Part shown: piece by piece, positions 1 through 7,206 of the stretch | Numbering within the stretch: the stretch's first letter is position 1 | Layout of the letters: each line of letters begins with the position of its first letter | Assembly (NCBI GenBank): GCA_903922535.1 | Contig: CAIXUF010000720.1 | Span: 1-10,149 of the forward strand | Source: Candidatus Hydrogenedentota bacterium | GTDB lineage: Bacteria > Hydrogenedentota > Hydrogenedentia > Hydrogenedentiales > CAITNO01 | Direction: 5' to 3' | Length of the DNA: 10,149 nt | Translations under genes and position numbers: made by a program | Notes under the pieces: generated by a model | What the model was told of the DNA's origin: nothing | The model's input: only the letters and a program-made list of their open reading frames with translations | Databases searched by the model: none

Positions 1-1345
1 CCTGCCCTGTGGGCACGGTCGCGCTATAGGAGTTTGACACTGTGCCCAGCGCGAGGCTGGCATTTTCAAGCGCCGTCTGCGCTTCGGCTTGTGTCCTGCC
101 TGCCAGGTCCGGAACGGTAACCGGTTGCGGACCCAGCGAGATGACCATGTCGACGGGCGTGCCCGGCAGCGCGCTTGCATTCGCCAGCGGCGTCTGGCTG
201 ATGACCTGTCCTGCGGGCACCGTCGCGCTATAGGAGTTCGACACACTGCCCAGCGCGAGGCTGGCATTTTCAAGCGCCGTCTGCGCTTCGGCTTGTGTCC
301 TGCCTGCCAGGTCCGGAACGGTAACCGGTTGCGGGCCCAGCGAGATGACCACATCGACGTGCGTGCCCGGCAGCGCGCTCGCATTCGCCAACGGCGTCTG
401 GCTGATGACTCTTCCTGTGGGCACGGTCGCGCTGTAGGAGTTTGACACTGTGCCCAGCGCGAGGCCGGCATTTTCAAGCGCCGTCTGCGCCTCGGACTGC
501 GTCCTGCCTGCCAAGTCCGGCACAGCAACCGGCTGCGGGCCCAGCGAGATGACCACATCGACGTGCGTGCCCGGTAACGCGTTGGAATTTGCCAGCGGCG
601 TCTGGCTGATGACTTTCCCCGTGGGCACGGTTGCACTATAGGAGGTCGACACACTGCCCAGCACCAAGGTTGCATTTTCGAGGACTGTCTGCGCCTCGGA
701 TTGCGTCTTGCCTGCCAAGTCCGGCACAGTAACCGGCTGCGGGCCCTGTGAGATGACCACATCGACGTGCGTGCCTGGTAAGGCGCTGGAATTTGCCAGC
801 GGCGTCTGGCTGATGACTTTTCCCGTGGGCACGGACGCGCTGTAGGAGATCGACACGCTGCCGAGCGCCAACGTTGCGTTTTCGAGGACTGTCTGCGCCT
901 CGGATTGCGTCTTGCCGCTCAGGTCCGGAACAGTCACAGGCTGCGGGCCCAGTGAGATGACCATATCGACCTGCGTGCCCGGCAGTGCGCTCGAATTGGC
1001 CTGTGGCGTCTGGCTGATGACTTGTCCCACAGGTACGGTCGCGTTATACACCTCCGTCGTGTTCCCCGGCACCAAGCCAGCGCTGGTCAGCGCCGCCAGC
1101 GCGTCCGCCTGCAGAACGCCTGTCACATCCGGAACCGATACGGACTGCGGGCCCAGGGAGATGCACAAGGCCACAGCGGCCTTGCGGGCAACAATTGCGC
1201 CCGCCACCGGGTCCTGGCTTACCACGAGTCCCGCCGGAACCGTCGCGCTGTACGCGTTGGTCACAGCGCCCACCGTCAGACGCGCCGACACAATCGCCGC
1301 CTGCGCGTCGGCTTGCGTCTTGCCTGTCAAGTCCGGCACCTTCAC
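1..1345 (-). repeat. 204-bp in-frame tandem repeats (PASTA units)
   Basis: The same landmark, the YSATVP codons, recurs at plus-strand positions 1245, 1041, 837, 633, 429, 225 and 21, always exactly 204 bp apart. Unit boundaries on the minus strand start at 1345, 1141, 937, 733, 529, 325 and 121. The two promoter-proximal units are clearly diverged. Units 3 to 7 are nearly identical at DNA level, including long identical stretches between units 6 and 7, which indicates recent duplication or gene conversion rather than only protein-level constraint. The array continues past the left edge. Confidence 0.95.
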
Positions 1346-1423
1346 TGAAGCGCGACAGCCTGCGAAGACAAGCCCGACTAAAACCACCAAGCACACGGCA
1401 AGAATTCTTGAAACAGCAGACAT
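1..1423 (-). CDS. PASTA-repeat lipoprotein (C-terminus beyond window)
   Basis: The reading frame is open from ATG at 1423 to the left edge with no stop, giving 474 visible residues. A strong AGGAGG ribosome site lies 6 nt before the ATG. Residues 1-22 form a lipoprotein signal: a basic residue near the start, a hydrophobic run (about 8-20), then F-A-G and Cys23 as the likely lipidated residue. After a short linker, residues 27-474 are six complete PASTA domains and most of a seventh, each exactly 68 residues. Each has a VPDLxGKTQxxAQ start, a YSATVPxGxVISQ middle and a VDVVISLGPQ end. PASTA domains are known from PknB-type kinases and PBP2x, where they contact peptidoglycan or muropeptides. 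No kinase or transpeptidase is visible here, so the protein is probably a membrane-tethered, cell-wall-facing spacer or binder (inference). It is the last visible gene of a minus-strand run behind DUF3299 and the ABC transporter, but a 239-nt gap leaves co-transcription uncertain. Its C-terminal domain, if any, is unseen. Confidence 0.88.
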   Translation of the reverse strand, partial: MSAVSRILAVCLVVLVGLVFAGCRASVKVPDLTGKTQADAQAAIVSARLTVGAVTNAYSATVPAGLVVSQDPVAGAIVARKAAVALCISLGPQSVSVPDVTGVLQADALAALTSAGLVPGNTTEVYNATVPVGQVISQTPQANSSALPGTQVDMVISLGPQPVTVPDLSGKTQSEAQTVLENATLALGSVSISYSASVPTGKVISQTPLANSSALPGTHVDVVISQGPQPVTVPDLAGKTQSEAQTVLENATLVLGSVSTSYSATVPTGKVISQTPLANSNALPGTHVDVVISLGPQPVAVPDLAGRTQSEAQTALENAGLALGTVSNSYSATVPTGRVISQTPLANASALPGTHVDVVISLGPQPVTVPDLAGRTQAEAQTALENASLALGSVSNSYSATVPAGQVISQTPLANASALPGTPVDMVISLGPQPVTVPDLAGRTQAEAQTALENASLALGTVSNSYSATVPTGQ

Positions 1424-1662
1424 GAGAACCTCCTGTGGGCGAATGTTTGCAAGTACCCTTCTACACGTCCAGGCAGAATACTACAGGGCAGGCAGAAGAG
1501 CAAAACGGCACCCGGGACACCTTCTTCGCAACTTGTGACACGGGATCAGTCCTTGTCTGGGGTCGGGCATGGCAGTCCAGAAAAGGCACCATGACTGAAC
1601 CGCTCCGCGGCATGTTGCGGGCTGGCCGCTGTGGGGATTGGTGCGGGAGGGTTGGAAGACGG
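1424..1662 (-). other. Intergenic gap between DUF3299 gene and PASTA gene
   Basis: These 239 nt hold no credible gene. Reading toward the PASTA gene, a TAGTAT -10-like hexamer lies at 1478-1483, but no good -35 sits 16-18 nt before it, so a dedicated promoter is only possible. The strong ribosome site AGGAGG sits at the left end. No clear terminator (stem plus T-run) follows the DUF3299 stop. Confidence 0.5.
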
Positions 1663-2382
1663 CTATTTTGCCGCCTGCGCGGGCGGTGTCGGCTCGGCGG
1701 GCTGGGCCGGGGCGGCCAGGGGCCCGCTGGGGATGGAGGTGGGGGTGGCGGGCGGCTGGTAGCCGGGCGTGAGCGGCTCCTCGGGCTTGCCGTCGCGCAG
1801 TTCTTTGAACCCCTCGACAAGGTGGGTCTTGTGGGCCTGGTCGAGCTTCTTCTTGCTCAGTTCCTCATCCTTGACGGCCTCGTTCCACTTGGCGTCCTTG
1901 ATGGTGTAGAAGAAGAGTTCTTTCTCGCCCTTGTGCAGTTCGAGCCGGCCGCCGATGAGCACGGGCTCGTTGACCATGTCGGCGGGCTTGTTCAGCTTGA
2001 CCATGACGATGTCGCGCATGGGCGGCGCGTCGCAGAAGTAGCAGGTCATCGGCACGGGCAGCAGCATGAACTCGGTGACGTTCTTGAACTGGTCGATGGG
2101 GCTCATGAACCCGCACAGATTGACCAGATGGCCGTCCTTTTCCTTGAGCGAGTCGGGGAAGGTGGCGCCGGAGCGGCGTGTGCCCTTGACCTGGTGCAGT
2201 TCCTTCCAGTCGATGAGTTCGTCGCCCTTTTCGCGGTGCTTCTGCTCAAAGGCGGCCCTCAGGGCCTCGTATTGGCCGCGCAGGCCCTCTTTGCGCATGT
2301 ACACGTTGACGCCGACGATGGCCGAGAGCACCACCACCACGCCGATCAGGGTAAACAGGTCGCGTTTCGCGCGTCTTCGCAT
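1663..2382 (-). CDS. DUF3299-family membrane-anchored protein
   Basis: This 239-residue protein starts with a basic stretch (MRRRAKR) and a single hydrophobic segment at about 9-28, so it is probably an inner-membrane-anchored protein facing the periplasm. Residues about 85-155 resemble the DUF3299 core: V-N-L-C-G-F-M-S-P-I, then F-M-L-L-P, then C-Y-F-C (Cys114, Cys117) followed by APP and a hydrophobic strand. The tail (about 200-239) is rich in Pro and Ala and probably disordered. DUF3299 has no firmly established activity. Its genes recur beside LolD/LolE-like ABC transporters, as here, which suggests a shared role, perhaps in metal or envelope handling (inference). Cys90 and the CxxC pair could bind metal or form a disulphide. 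The ATG at 2382 has only a weak AAAGG upstream, which lies inside a small hairpin. The family assignment is from recalled motifs. Confidence 0.75.
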   Translation of the reverse strand: MRRRAKRDLFTLIGVVVVLSAIVGVNVYMRKEGLRGQYEALRAAFEQKHREKGDELIDWKELHQVKGTRRSGATFPDSLKEKDGHLVNLCGFMSPIDQFKNVTEFMLLPVPMTCYFCDAPPMRDIVMVKLNKPADMVNEPVLIGGRLELHKGEKELFFYTIKDAKWNEAVKDEELSKKKLDQAHKTHLVEGFKELRDGKPEEPLTPGYQPPATPTSIPSGPLAAPAQPAEPTPPAQAAK

Positions 2383-2384
2383 AT

Positions 2385-2400
2385 CTTAAAAACCTTTAAG
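2385..2400 (-). promoter_or_regulatory. Small hairpin against the DUF3299 start codon
   Basis: CTTAAA and TTTAAG are perfect 6-nt complements separated by 4 nt. On the minus-strand transcript the stem ends 2 nt before the ATG at 2382 and contains the only ribosome-site-like bases (AAAGG). It is A/U-rich and so weak; a role in damping translation is a guess. Confidence 0.3.
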
Positions 2401-2428
2401 GTCTAGGGTCTTGGGTCTTGGGTCTAGG
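2401..2428. repeat. Four-copy 7-bp tandem repeat
   Basis: Four adjacent heptamers read GTCTAGG, GTCTTGG, GTCTTGG, GTCTAGG in the 121-nt gap between the permease and DUF3299 genes. A second two-copy heptamer (ATTCCTA) lies at 2484-2497 in the same gap. These look like simple sequence expansion; no gene or clear promoter was seen in the rest of the gap. Confidence 0.85.
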
Positions 2429-2503
2429 CAGAGGGGGATGTGTTTGCGCTTCGCAGTTGGCAATACGTCCTCCTGTCTTTTGTATTCCTAATTCCTAATT
2501 CTC

Positions 2504-3733
2504 TCAGGGTTCGGCCAGGTCCCGTGCGATGTCGGTGCGGTAGGCCTGCCACGCAGGCAGAATGCCGGCGATCATGCCCATCAGCAGCACCGCCGAATAG
2601 GCGGTGATCAGATCGGCGCTCAGGCTGATCGCGGCGATGTGGAAGCCCAGCTTCGTCGCGAGGTACAGGCCCAGCGCTTTGCAGGTCAGCGCGCCCAGCG
2701 CCCAGCCGGCCGCCAATCCGAGCAGCGTCACCCAGAACGCCTCAATCAGCACGGCGCCGAAAATCTCGCCGCGCGTGGCGCCCAACGCCCGCATGATGGC
2801 CAGATCGCGCCGCCGCTGCAATATCGCCATGTACAGGCCGATGAGGATGGACAAGGACGATATGACCACCACCAGATAGCCGATCGCCAGCAGCACCGCC
2901 TTGGCCATGCCCAGAAACTGATCGTACAGTTTCTGGATCTCCAGCACGGGCACCGCCGCCGTCACATTATACTCGCTGTTGATCTTCTTTCTTAAAACAG
3001 GACGCTGGGCGGGCGTGGCCAGCTTGACCAATGCCGCCGTCACCTCATCACTGGGATGGGTTTCCGGCTCACCGTTTTCAGCGCCCGCTTCGGCGCCGTG
3101 TTCATGCACGTCCCATACGGATTGGATGTCGCAGAAGATCGCGCGGTCATTGGGCGTGCCCGAAAGCGCCATCACGCCGACCACGGTGTAGGGCTTTTCA
3201 GCGTGCTCCTCGGCACCACCGCCCTGCACGAAGCCGTGCATGCCGGTGAAAGTGCTGCCCACCTTCAGGCCCGTGTCCTGCGCGACCCCGGCGCCGATCA
3301 CGGCCTCGAAGGGTTTCTCCCAGTAGCGGCCCTCAGCCAGCGCGTAGGGACGGCGTTCGCCCCATTTGAAATCCATCAGTTCGCGCACGGTGCCCACGAT
3401 GCGGTAGCCCTTGTAGGTGTCGCCCATGCCGATGGGGAACACGGCGTCCACATCCTCCAACTTGCTGATCTTCTCAATGTCCGTCTTGGCGATGTTGCCC
3501 ACCGGCGAGTCGAGGAAGTAGACCGTGCTGAGCACCAACTGAAGCGCGTTGCCCTTGGCCCCGATGACCAGGTCAAAGGCCTGGGCCTCCTCCTCGAAGC
3601 GCTTCTGCGTCTGCTCGCGCAGCGTGAGCACGGCCGAGATGAGCGCCACGCCCAGCGCCACGGAGATTACCGTCATGATGGTGGTTAGTTTGCGGTTCCA
3701 CAGGTAGGACCAGGCGATGTGCCACAGGCTCAT
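2504..3733 (-). CDS. ABC transporter permease, FtsX/MacB/LolE-like
   Basis: This 409-residue protein has the layout of the FtsX/MacB permease family. One transmembrane helix lies near the N-terminus (about 16-37), followed by a large periplasmic MacB-like domain (about 40-275) and three further helices (about 279-302, 326-351, 375-393). The cytoplasmic segment after the second helix, RRRDLAIMRALGATRGEIF, is the typical coupling region that contacts the ATPase. Such systems transmit ATP-driven motion across the membrane (as in LolCDE and MacB) rather than always moving a solute through a channel. The periplasmic domain contains a loop with scattered His and acidic residues (His166, His177, His210, His212, His226), which could bind metal. 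The ATG at 3733 has a strong GAAGGAGG ribosome site and overlaps the ATPase stop by 4 nt, so the two are translationally coupled and almost certainly one transporter. The substrate is unknown. Confidence 0.9.
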   Translation of the reverse strand: MSLWHIAWSYLWNRKLTTIMTVISVALGVALISAVLTLREQTQKRFEEEAQAFDLVIGAKGNALQLVLSTVYFLDSPVGNIAKTDIEKISKLEDVDAVFPIGMGDTYKGYRIVGTVRELMDFKWGERRPYALAEGRYWEKPFEAVIGAGVAQDTGLKVGSTFTGMHGFVQGGGAEEHAEKPYTVVGVMALSGTPNDRAIFCDIQSVWDVHEHGAEAGAENGEPETHPSDEVTAALVKLATPAQRPVLRKKINSEYNVTAAVPVLEIQKLYDQFLGMAKAVLLAIGYLVVVISSLSILIGLYMAILQRRRDLAIMRALGATRGEIFGAVLIEAFWVTLLGLAAGWALGALTCKALGLYLATKLGFHIAAISLSADLITAYSAVLLMGMIAGILPAWQAYRTDIARDLAEP

Positions 3734-4392
3734 GACGTCCCCTCCTTCACCAGGCCGGAACAGTCAAACAGGTCCGGGAGCCGGTCCGCGATGCCCCGGT
3801 CATGGGTGACCAGCAGCAGCGTCACCTTTTCCTCGGCGCAAAGCTCCAGCAGCAGCGTCATCACGGCGTTGGCCGTTTTGGGGTCCAGGCTGCCCGTCGG
3901 CTCGTCCGCGACGATGAGCCGGGGCCGGTTCACCAGCGCCCGCGCAATGGCCACGCGCTGGCGCTCGCCCACGCTCAATGTGGCCGGTTTCGCATGCAGC
4001 CGGTGGCCCAGGTCCACCCGTTCCAGCATCGTTTTGGCCCGGTCCTTCCACTCCTTCTCGGGAATCACGTCGGAAAAGCGCATGCCAATCAGTACGTTTT
4101 GCAGGGCGCTGAACGGCGCCAGCAGGTTGAAAGTCTGGAAAATGAACCCGTACCGCTCGCCGCGAAAGGCGTCCAGCGCGCTTTCCGACAATTTCTGGAT
4201 TTCCGTTCCGTCCACGCGGATCACGCCCGCATGCGGGCGCAACAGGCCCGAAATCAGGTTCAGCATGGTCGATTTGCCGCAGCCGCTCGGCCCCCAAAGG
4301 GCCATTCGCGCCCCTTCGGGCGCGTGGAACCGTTCGCAGGCAAAGGCCACGCCCGGCCCCAGTTTTCGCTGAACATTTTCCATCACAACCAT
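3730..4392 (-). CDS. ABC transporter ATPase, LolD/MacB-like
   Basis: With the start at 4392 the protein has 220 residues and all ABC motifs. These are Walker A GPSGCGKST (34-42), the Q-loop Gln86 in FIFQTFNLL, the signature LSVGERQR (139-146, a variant of LSGGQ), Walker B LIVADEP with catalytic Glu164, the D-loop SLD (168-170) and the H-loop His197 in VTHD. This is the nucleotide-binding subunit that powers the overlapping permease gene. The frame extends upstream to an ATG at 4452, but that would translate through a perfect palindrome and has no ribosome site. The ATG at 4392 has GGGAG 8 nt before it and gives a normal family length, so it was chosen; ATG 4383 is an alternative. The gene heads the minus-strand run and has its own promoter-like region upstream. 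Confidence 0.9.
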   Translation of the reverse strand: MVVMENVQRKLGPGVAFACERFHAPEGARMALWGPSGCGKSTMLNLISGLLRPHAGVIRVDGTEIQKLSESALDAFRGERYGFIFQTFNLLAPFSALQNVLIGMRFSDVIPEKEWKDRAKTMLERVDLGHRLHAKPATLSVGERQRVAIARALVNRPRLIVADEPTGSLDPKTANAVMTLLLELCAEEKVTLLLVTHDRGIADRLPDLFDCSGLVKEGTS

Positions 4393-4423
4393 GCACGGAA
4401 CTCCCATATGCAAACCCGCCAAC

Positions 4424-4439
4424 TGATAATCGATTATCA
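4424..4439. promoter_or_regulatory. Perfect 16-bp palindrome, Fur/Zur-family-like operator
   Basis: TGATAATCGATTATCA is its own reverse complement. The half-site TGATAAT is the known half-site of Fur-type boxes (consensus TGATAAT-N-ATTATCA), but the spacer here is 2 nt, not 1. It lies 32-47 nt upstream of the chosen ATPase start and 25-40 nt downstream of a TATAAT -10 reading the same way, where a repressor would block transcription. It also contains GATAAT, itself -10-like. Binding by a Fur-superfamily repressor is inference. Confidence 0.55.
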
Positions 4440-4463
4440 ATAAGGCGCGCAATCACGCCCACC

Positions 4464-4492
4464 ATTATAGATAACGTCGGTGGGGAAAGGAA
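4464..4492 (-). promoter_or_regulatory. Probable promoter for the ABC/DUF3299 operon
   Basis: On the minus strand a perfect TATAAT lies at 4469-4464. The hexamer 17 nt before it, TTCCTT, is a poor -35 (two of six), so activity may need an activator or rest on the -10. The predicted start lies a few bases before the 4424-4439 palindrome. Confidence 0.45.
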
Positions 4493-4507
4493 TAGCGGAC
4501 GGGGGGA

Positions 4508-4537
4508 TTGGAACAGTCGAAGTATTGTTTCTATAAT
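4508..4537 (+). promoter_or_regulatory. Probable promoter for the TcmP-Gp37/68 cassette
   Basis: TTGGAA (4508-4513, four of six to the -35 consensus), an 18-nt spacer and a perfect TATAAT (4532-4537) precede the TcmP gene by about 95 nt. It diverges from the minus-strand operon promoter, and the two -10 elements lie about 65 nt apart. The rest of the 5' region to 4631 shows no other signal. Confidence 0.55.
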
Positions 4538-4631
4538 CTCATCCTATAGGGAGAATTCAACACAAGGTATTTGGACATCAGCTCTTACGGGCACCACGCT
4601 AGTGACCGACTCAAATTGGAAGGGAGAATTG

Positions 4632-5438
4632 ATGAACACGGATCTTGATGTAATCGGGAAATGGTCGGAGGTAAAACTTGAGATTATCAGGAAATTTGCG
4701 GCGGCTTATGCGCAGATCTTAACAAGCCAGAAGCTGCACGCGTCATATATTGACGGTTTTGCTGGAGCCGGACTTCACATTTCCAAAGAACAGAAGACGA
4801 TTGTGCCTGGAAGCCCCCTCAACGCTTTGCTGATTAGCCCACCCTTCAATGAATACCATTTTGTCGATCTCAACCCTGCCCGTGCGGAGAATCTCGAGGA
4901 GTTGCGCGGTAATCGAGAGAATGTGCACGTGTATAATCAAGATTGCAATGTAGTGTTGCTCGAACGAATTTTACCGAAAATCAGGTATGATGAATATAAG
5001 CGGGCTTTATGCGTTCTGGATCCCTATGGGCTGCATCTCGACTGGAAAGTGCTTGCATTAGCAGGCAACTTGAAAACGGTGGACGTCTTTCTCAACTTTC
5101 CGATTATGGACATTAACCGCAACGTGTTACGGCGCGATTCGAGCCAAGCGCAGAAGGAGCAAATTGCTCGCTTGAACGCATTCTGGGGTGATGAGTCATG
5201 GCGTGATGCGGCATACTCGACTCAGGACAACCTCTTTGGCTATGAGGAAAAGACTGACAATGTGGCAATAGTGAAGGCATTTCGCGAACGTCTGAAGAAG
5301 GTTGCGGGATTTCAGTGTGTACCTCCACCCCTGCCCATGCGAAACAAGAATAACGCCCCAGTCTATTATCTTTTCTTTGCATCAAGACAACCGCTTGCCG
5401 AAAGAATTGCCAAAGACATTTTCAAGAAGTACCGTTGA
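4632..5438 (+). CDS. tcmP: Three-Cys-motif partner protein, TcmP family
   Basis: This 268-residue protein matches the remembered TcmP family pattern: an opening [20 protein letters not shown], then YIDGFAGAG (39-47), FVDLNP (77-82), [11 protein letters not shown] (about 128-138), [11 protein letters not shown], and a C-terminal YYLFFAS strand. The D-G-F-A-G-x-G and acidic-loop motifs resemble SAM-binding Rossmann methyltransferases, and D-P-Y-G recalls their catalytic motif IV, but no activity has been established to my knowledge. The name comes from constant pairing with a three-Cys-motif protein, and that partner follows here after 14 nt. The ATG at 4632 is chosen because GGGAG lies 5 nt before it; an upstream in-frame GTG at 4602 is less likely. 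The gene is visibly richer in A and T than the flanking blocks, suggesting transfer. Confidence 0.85.
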   Translation: MNTDLDVIGKWSEVKLEIIRKFAAAYAQILTSQKLHASYIDGFAGAGLHISKEQKTIVPGSPLNALLISPPFNEYHFVDLNPARAENLEELRGNRENVHVYNQDCNVVLLERILPKIRYDEYKRALCVLDPYGLHLDWKVLALAGNLKTVDVFLNFPIMDINRNVLRRDSSQAQKEQIARLNAFWGDESWRDAAYSTQDNLFGYEEKTDNVAIVKAFRERLKKVAGFQCVPPPLPMRNKNNAPVYYLFFASRQPLAERIAKDIFKKYR

Positions 5439-5452
5439 CTTGGAGAGCATTA

Positions 5453-6184
5453 ATGTCGACAAACTCCTCAATAGAATGGACTGAATCGACGTGGAATCCG
5501 GTGACGGGTTGCACGAAAATCAGCCCCGGATGCAAGCATTGCTACGCCGAACGCATGGCACGACGGTTGCAGGCGATGGGTCAGCCCAACTATGTGGGCG
5601 GATTCAAGGTGGCGTTGCATGAACAGGCACTGGAACTTCCGCTCACGTGGAAGAAACCCCAGACCATCTTCGTCAATTCAATGAGCGATCTGTTTCACAA
5701 GAGCGTGCCTTTAGACTTCGTCCTGAAGGTATTCGATGTGATGCGCCGCGCGCATTGGCACCAGTATCAAGTGCTGACCAAGCGGGCGGACCGACTGGAA
5801 ATTCTTGACAAAGAGCTGCCGTGGGCACCCCAAATCTGGATGGGAGTCAGCGTGGAGGATCAGGACTGCACAGGCCGGATTGACCATTTGCGGCGGACGG
5901 GCGCGCAGGTCAAGTTTGTCTCCTTTGAGCCCTTGATTGGCCCGGTAACTGGGATAGACCTGGGTGGCATCGATTGGGCGATTGTTGGGGGAGAGTCTGG
6001 GCCGGGCGCGCGGCCGATGGCCGAGGAATGGGCTGTCAGTTTGCGGGATCAGTGCGTTAAGGCCAAGGTTGCCTTCTTCTTCAAGCAATGGGGCGGATTC
6101 AACAAGAAGAAGAACGGACGACTGCTTGAGGGCAAGACTTGGTCTGAGATGCCCGTGCTCAAACAGGACCGGGTTGCTGGATAG
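5453..6184 (+). CDS. Phage Gp37/Gp68-family three-Cys-motif protein (DUF5131)
   Basis: This 243-residue protein opens with [16 protein letters not shown] and has the cluster Cys20-x6-Cys27-x2-Cys30 followed by Tyr, characteristic of the Gp37/Gp68 (DUF5131) group. The cysteines probably hold an iron-sulphur cluster, as in radical-SAM enzymes, although the spacing differs from the classic CxxxCxxC. Later family landmarks are [57 protein letters not shown] and FFFKQWGG. The reaction is unknown. The ATG at 5453 has GGAGAG upstream at good spacing; a TTG 18 nt earlier has no support. It forms a two-gene unit with TcmP. Members occur in phages and in scattered bacteria, consistent with a mobile cassette. 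Length is normal and no truncation is seen. Confidence 0.88.
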   Translation: MSTNSSIEWTESTWNPVTGCTKISPGCKHCYAERMARRLQAMGQPNYVGGFKVALHEQALELPLTWKKPQTIFVNSMSDLFHKSVPLDFVLKVFDVMRRAHWHQYQVLTKRADRLEILDKELPWAPQIWMGVSVEDQDCTGRIDHLRRTGAQVKFVSFEPLIGPVTGIDLGGIDWAIVGGESGPGARPMAEEWAVSLRDQCVKAKVAFFFKQWGGFNKKKNGRLLEGKTWSEMPVLKQDRVAG

Positions 6185-6225
6185 CCCGTCCCAAGGTCGT
6201 TTGCGCAACGCAACATCCCCCTAAA

Positions 6226-6243
6226 TCCCCCTTCGAAGGGGGA
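6226..6243. repeat. 18-bp perfect palindrome between convergent genes
   Basis: TCCCCCTTCGAAGGGGGA is a perfect palindrome, preceded by a further C-run (CCCCCTAAAT) and followed by CTTAAG-like bases. It sits between the ends of the Gp37/68 gene and the oppositely oriented kinase gene, where it could act as a two-way terminator. It lacks a T-run and resembles the short C5/G5 intergenic repeats found in many bacteria, so repeat is the safer label. The rest of 6185-6348 holds nothing recognisable. Confidence 0.6.
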
Positions 6244-6348
6244 CTTAAGAGATGCGCGCCTTCTTGCCCTGTGCAGGCTCAACGTCTCCCTGAATTCTCT
6301 TTCCCCCTTCGTCAACAACGGCGGAAACGTCGCAGGGGGCTTTGAACG

Positions 6349-7206
6349 TCAGAACCCCAGCTGCGCCAGCGTGTGCTCCACACGGCCAAGATAGGATGCG
6401 CCGAAGAGGCGCGTATGCACGAGCAGGGGATAGAGGTTGTAGATGTCGCGGCGGCGCTCGAAGAATCCGGGGGCGATGTGGCGTAGCGCGTGGTAGGCGT
6501 CGAAAAAGGGCGGGCCGAAGGTGTTGAAGAGCGTGATGAAGGCCAGCTCGATTTCAGGGTGCCCGTAATAGACGGCAGGATCAATGAATCCGGTGATGCG
6601 CCCGTTGCGGGCGAGCACGTTGGTGGTCCACACGTCGCCGTGCAGGAGCGAGGGGTATTCGGGCTCGTCGATGAATTCTTCCAACCGTTCCGCAAACTTG
6701 TGGATGCGCCGGTGCAGGGCGGCGGGCATGACGCGATCTTCGAGCGCCTTGTCGGCCATGCGCAGCAGCCGGTGATCGCGAAAGAAGTCCACCCAGGAAT
6801 CCGTCCACGGGTTGGGTTGGTGCAGGCCGCCGATGAGCGTGGCGCGATCAAGCCCGTATTGTGGCGCGCGGACGTTGTGCAGCGCCGCGAGCAGTTCCGC
6901 GGCGTGGCGTTGAGCGCGCGTGTCAAAGCGGCTGTCGCCGTCGATGCATTCCATGGCGAGCAGGTCGGGGCTGCTGTGCAGGACGCGGGGCACGGGCAGC
7001 GCGCTGTGCTCGGCAAGATAGCGGAGCATGTAGCCCTCGACATCGAGCGCGGGGGAGGGACGGGAGTCATGCTTTACGACGATATCCTCGCCGTTCGTCA
7101 TGCGCACCCGGTACACCTCGCCAACGCAGCCGCCGCTGAGCGCGCGGCAGGACTCGGCCGGCCGGCCAAGCCGCGCAGTGATGATGTCGATTAGACTAGT
7201 GCGCAT
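6349..7206 (-). CDS. Fructosamine kinase family protein (ketosamine 3-kinase)
   Basis: This 285-residue protein has the fructosamine-3-kinase (FN3K) family layout, of typical length. A glycine-rich P-loop GGCVGEVYRV lies at 25-34, the ATP-anchoring lysine is Lys45 in IVVKHD, and a QPNPWTDSWVDFFRDHRL stretch (130-147) is typical of the family. The catalytic HGDVWTTN (189-196, Asp191) and metal-binding FIDP (Asp209) follow. Bacterial members phosphorylate O-3 of ribulosamine, erythrulosamine or fructosamine adducts on proteins, making them unstable so that glycation is reversed. Cys27 in the P-loop may correspond to the redox-switch cysteine described in this family. The start overlaps the end of the upstream phosphatase gene by 11 nt, implying coupled translation and shared function. 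Confidence 0.92.
   Translation of the reverse strand: MRTSLIDIITARLGRPAESCRALSGGCVGEVYRVRMTNGEDIVVKHDSRPSPALDVEGYMLRYLAEHSALPVPRVLHSSPDLLAMECIDGDSRFDTRAQRHAAELLAALHNVRAPQYGLDRATLIGGLHQPNPWTDSWVDFFRDHRLLRMADKALEDRVMPAALHRRIHKFAERLEEFIDEPEYPSLLHGDVWTTNVLARNGRITGFIDPAVYYGHPEIELAFITLFNTFGPPFFDAYHALRHIAPGFFERRRDIYNLYPLLVHTRLFGASYLGRVEHTLAQLGF

Noticed and set aside
1..1345. Regular repeats considered as a CRISPR array
   Set aside because: The 204-bp units are contiguous coding sequence for PASTA domains, with no short repeat alternating with unique spacers.
1435..2406. Long plus-strand open frame of 323 codons across the DUF3299 gene
   Set aside because: It is antisense to a gene with a clear membrane segment and family motifs; its Gly/Val-rich composition and lack of a ribosome site mark it as a GC-rich shadow.
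4393..4452. Twenty-codon N-terminal extension of the ABC ATPase
   Set aside because: No ribosome site at 4452, the extension would encode the operator palindrome, and ATG 4392 has GGGAG at proper spacing with normal family length.
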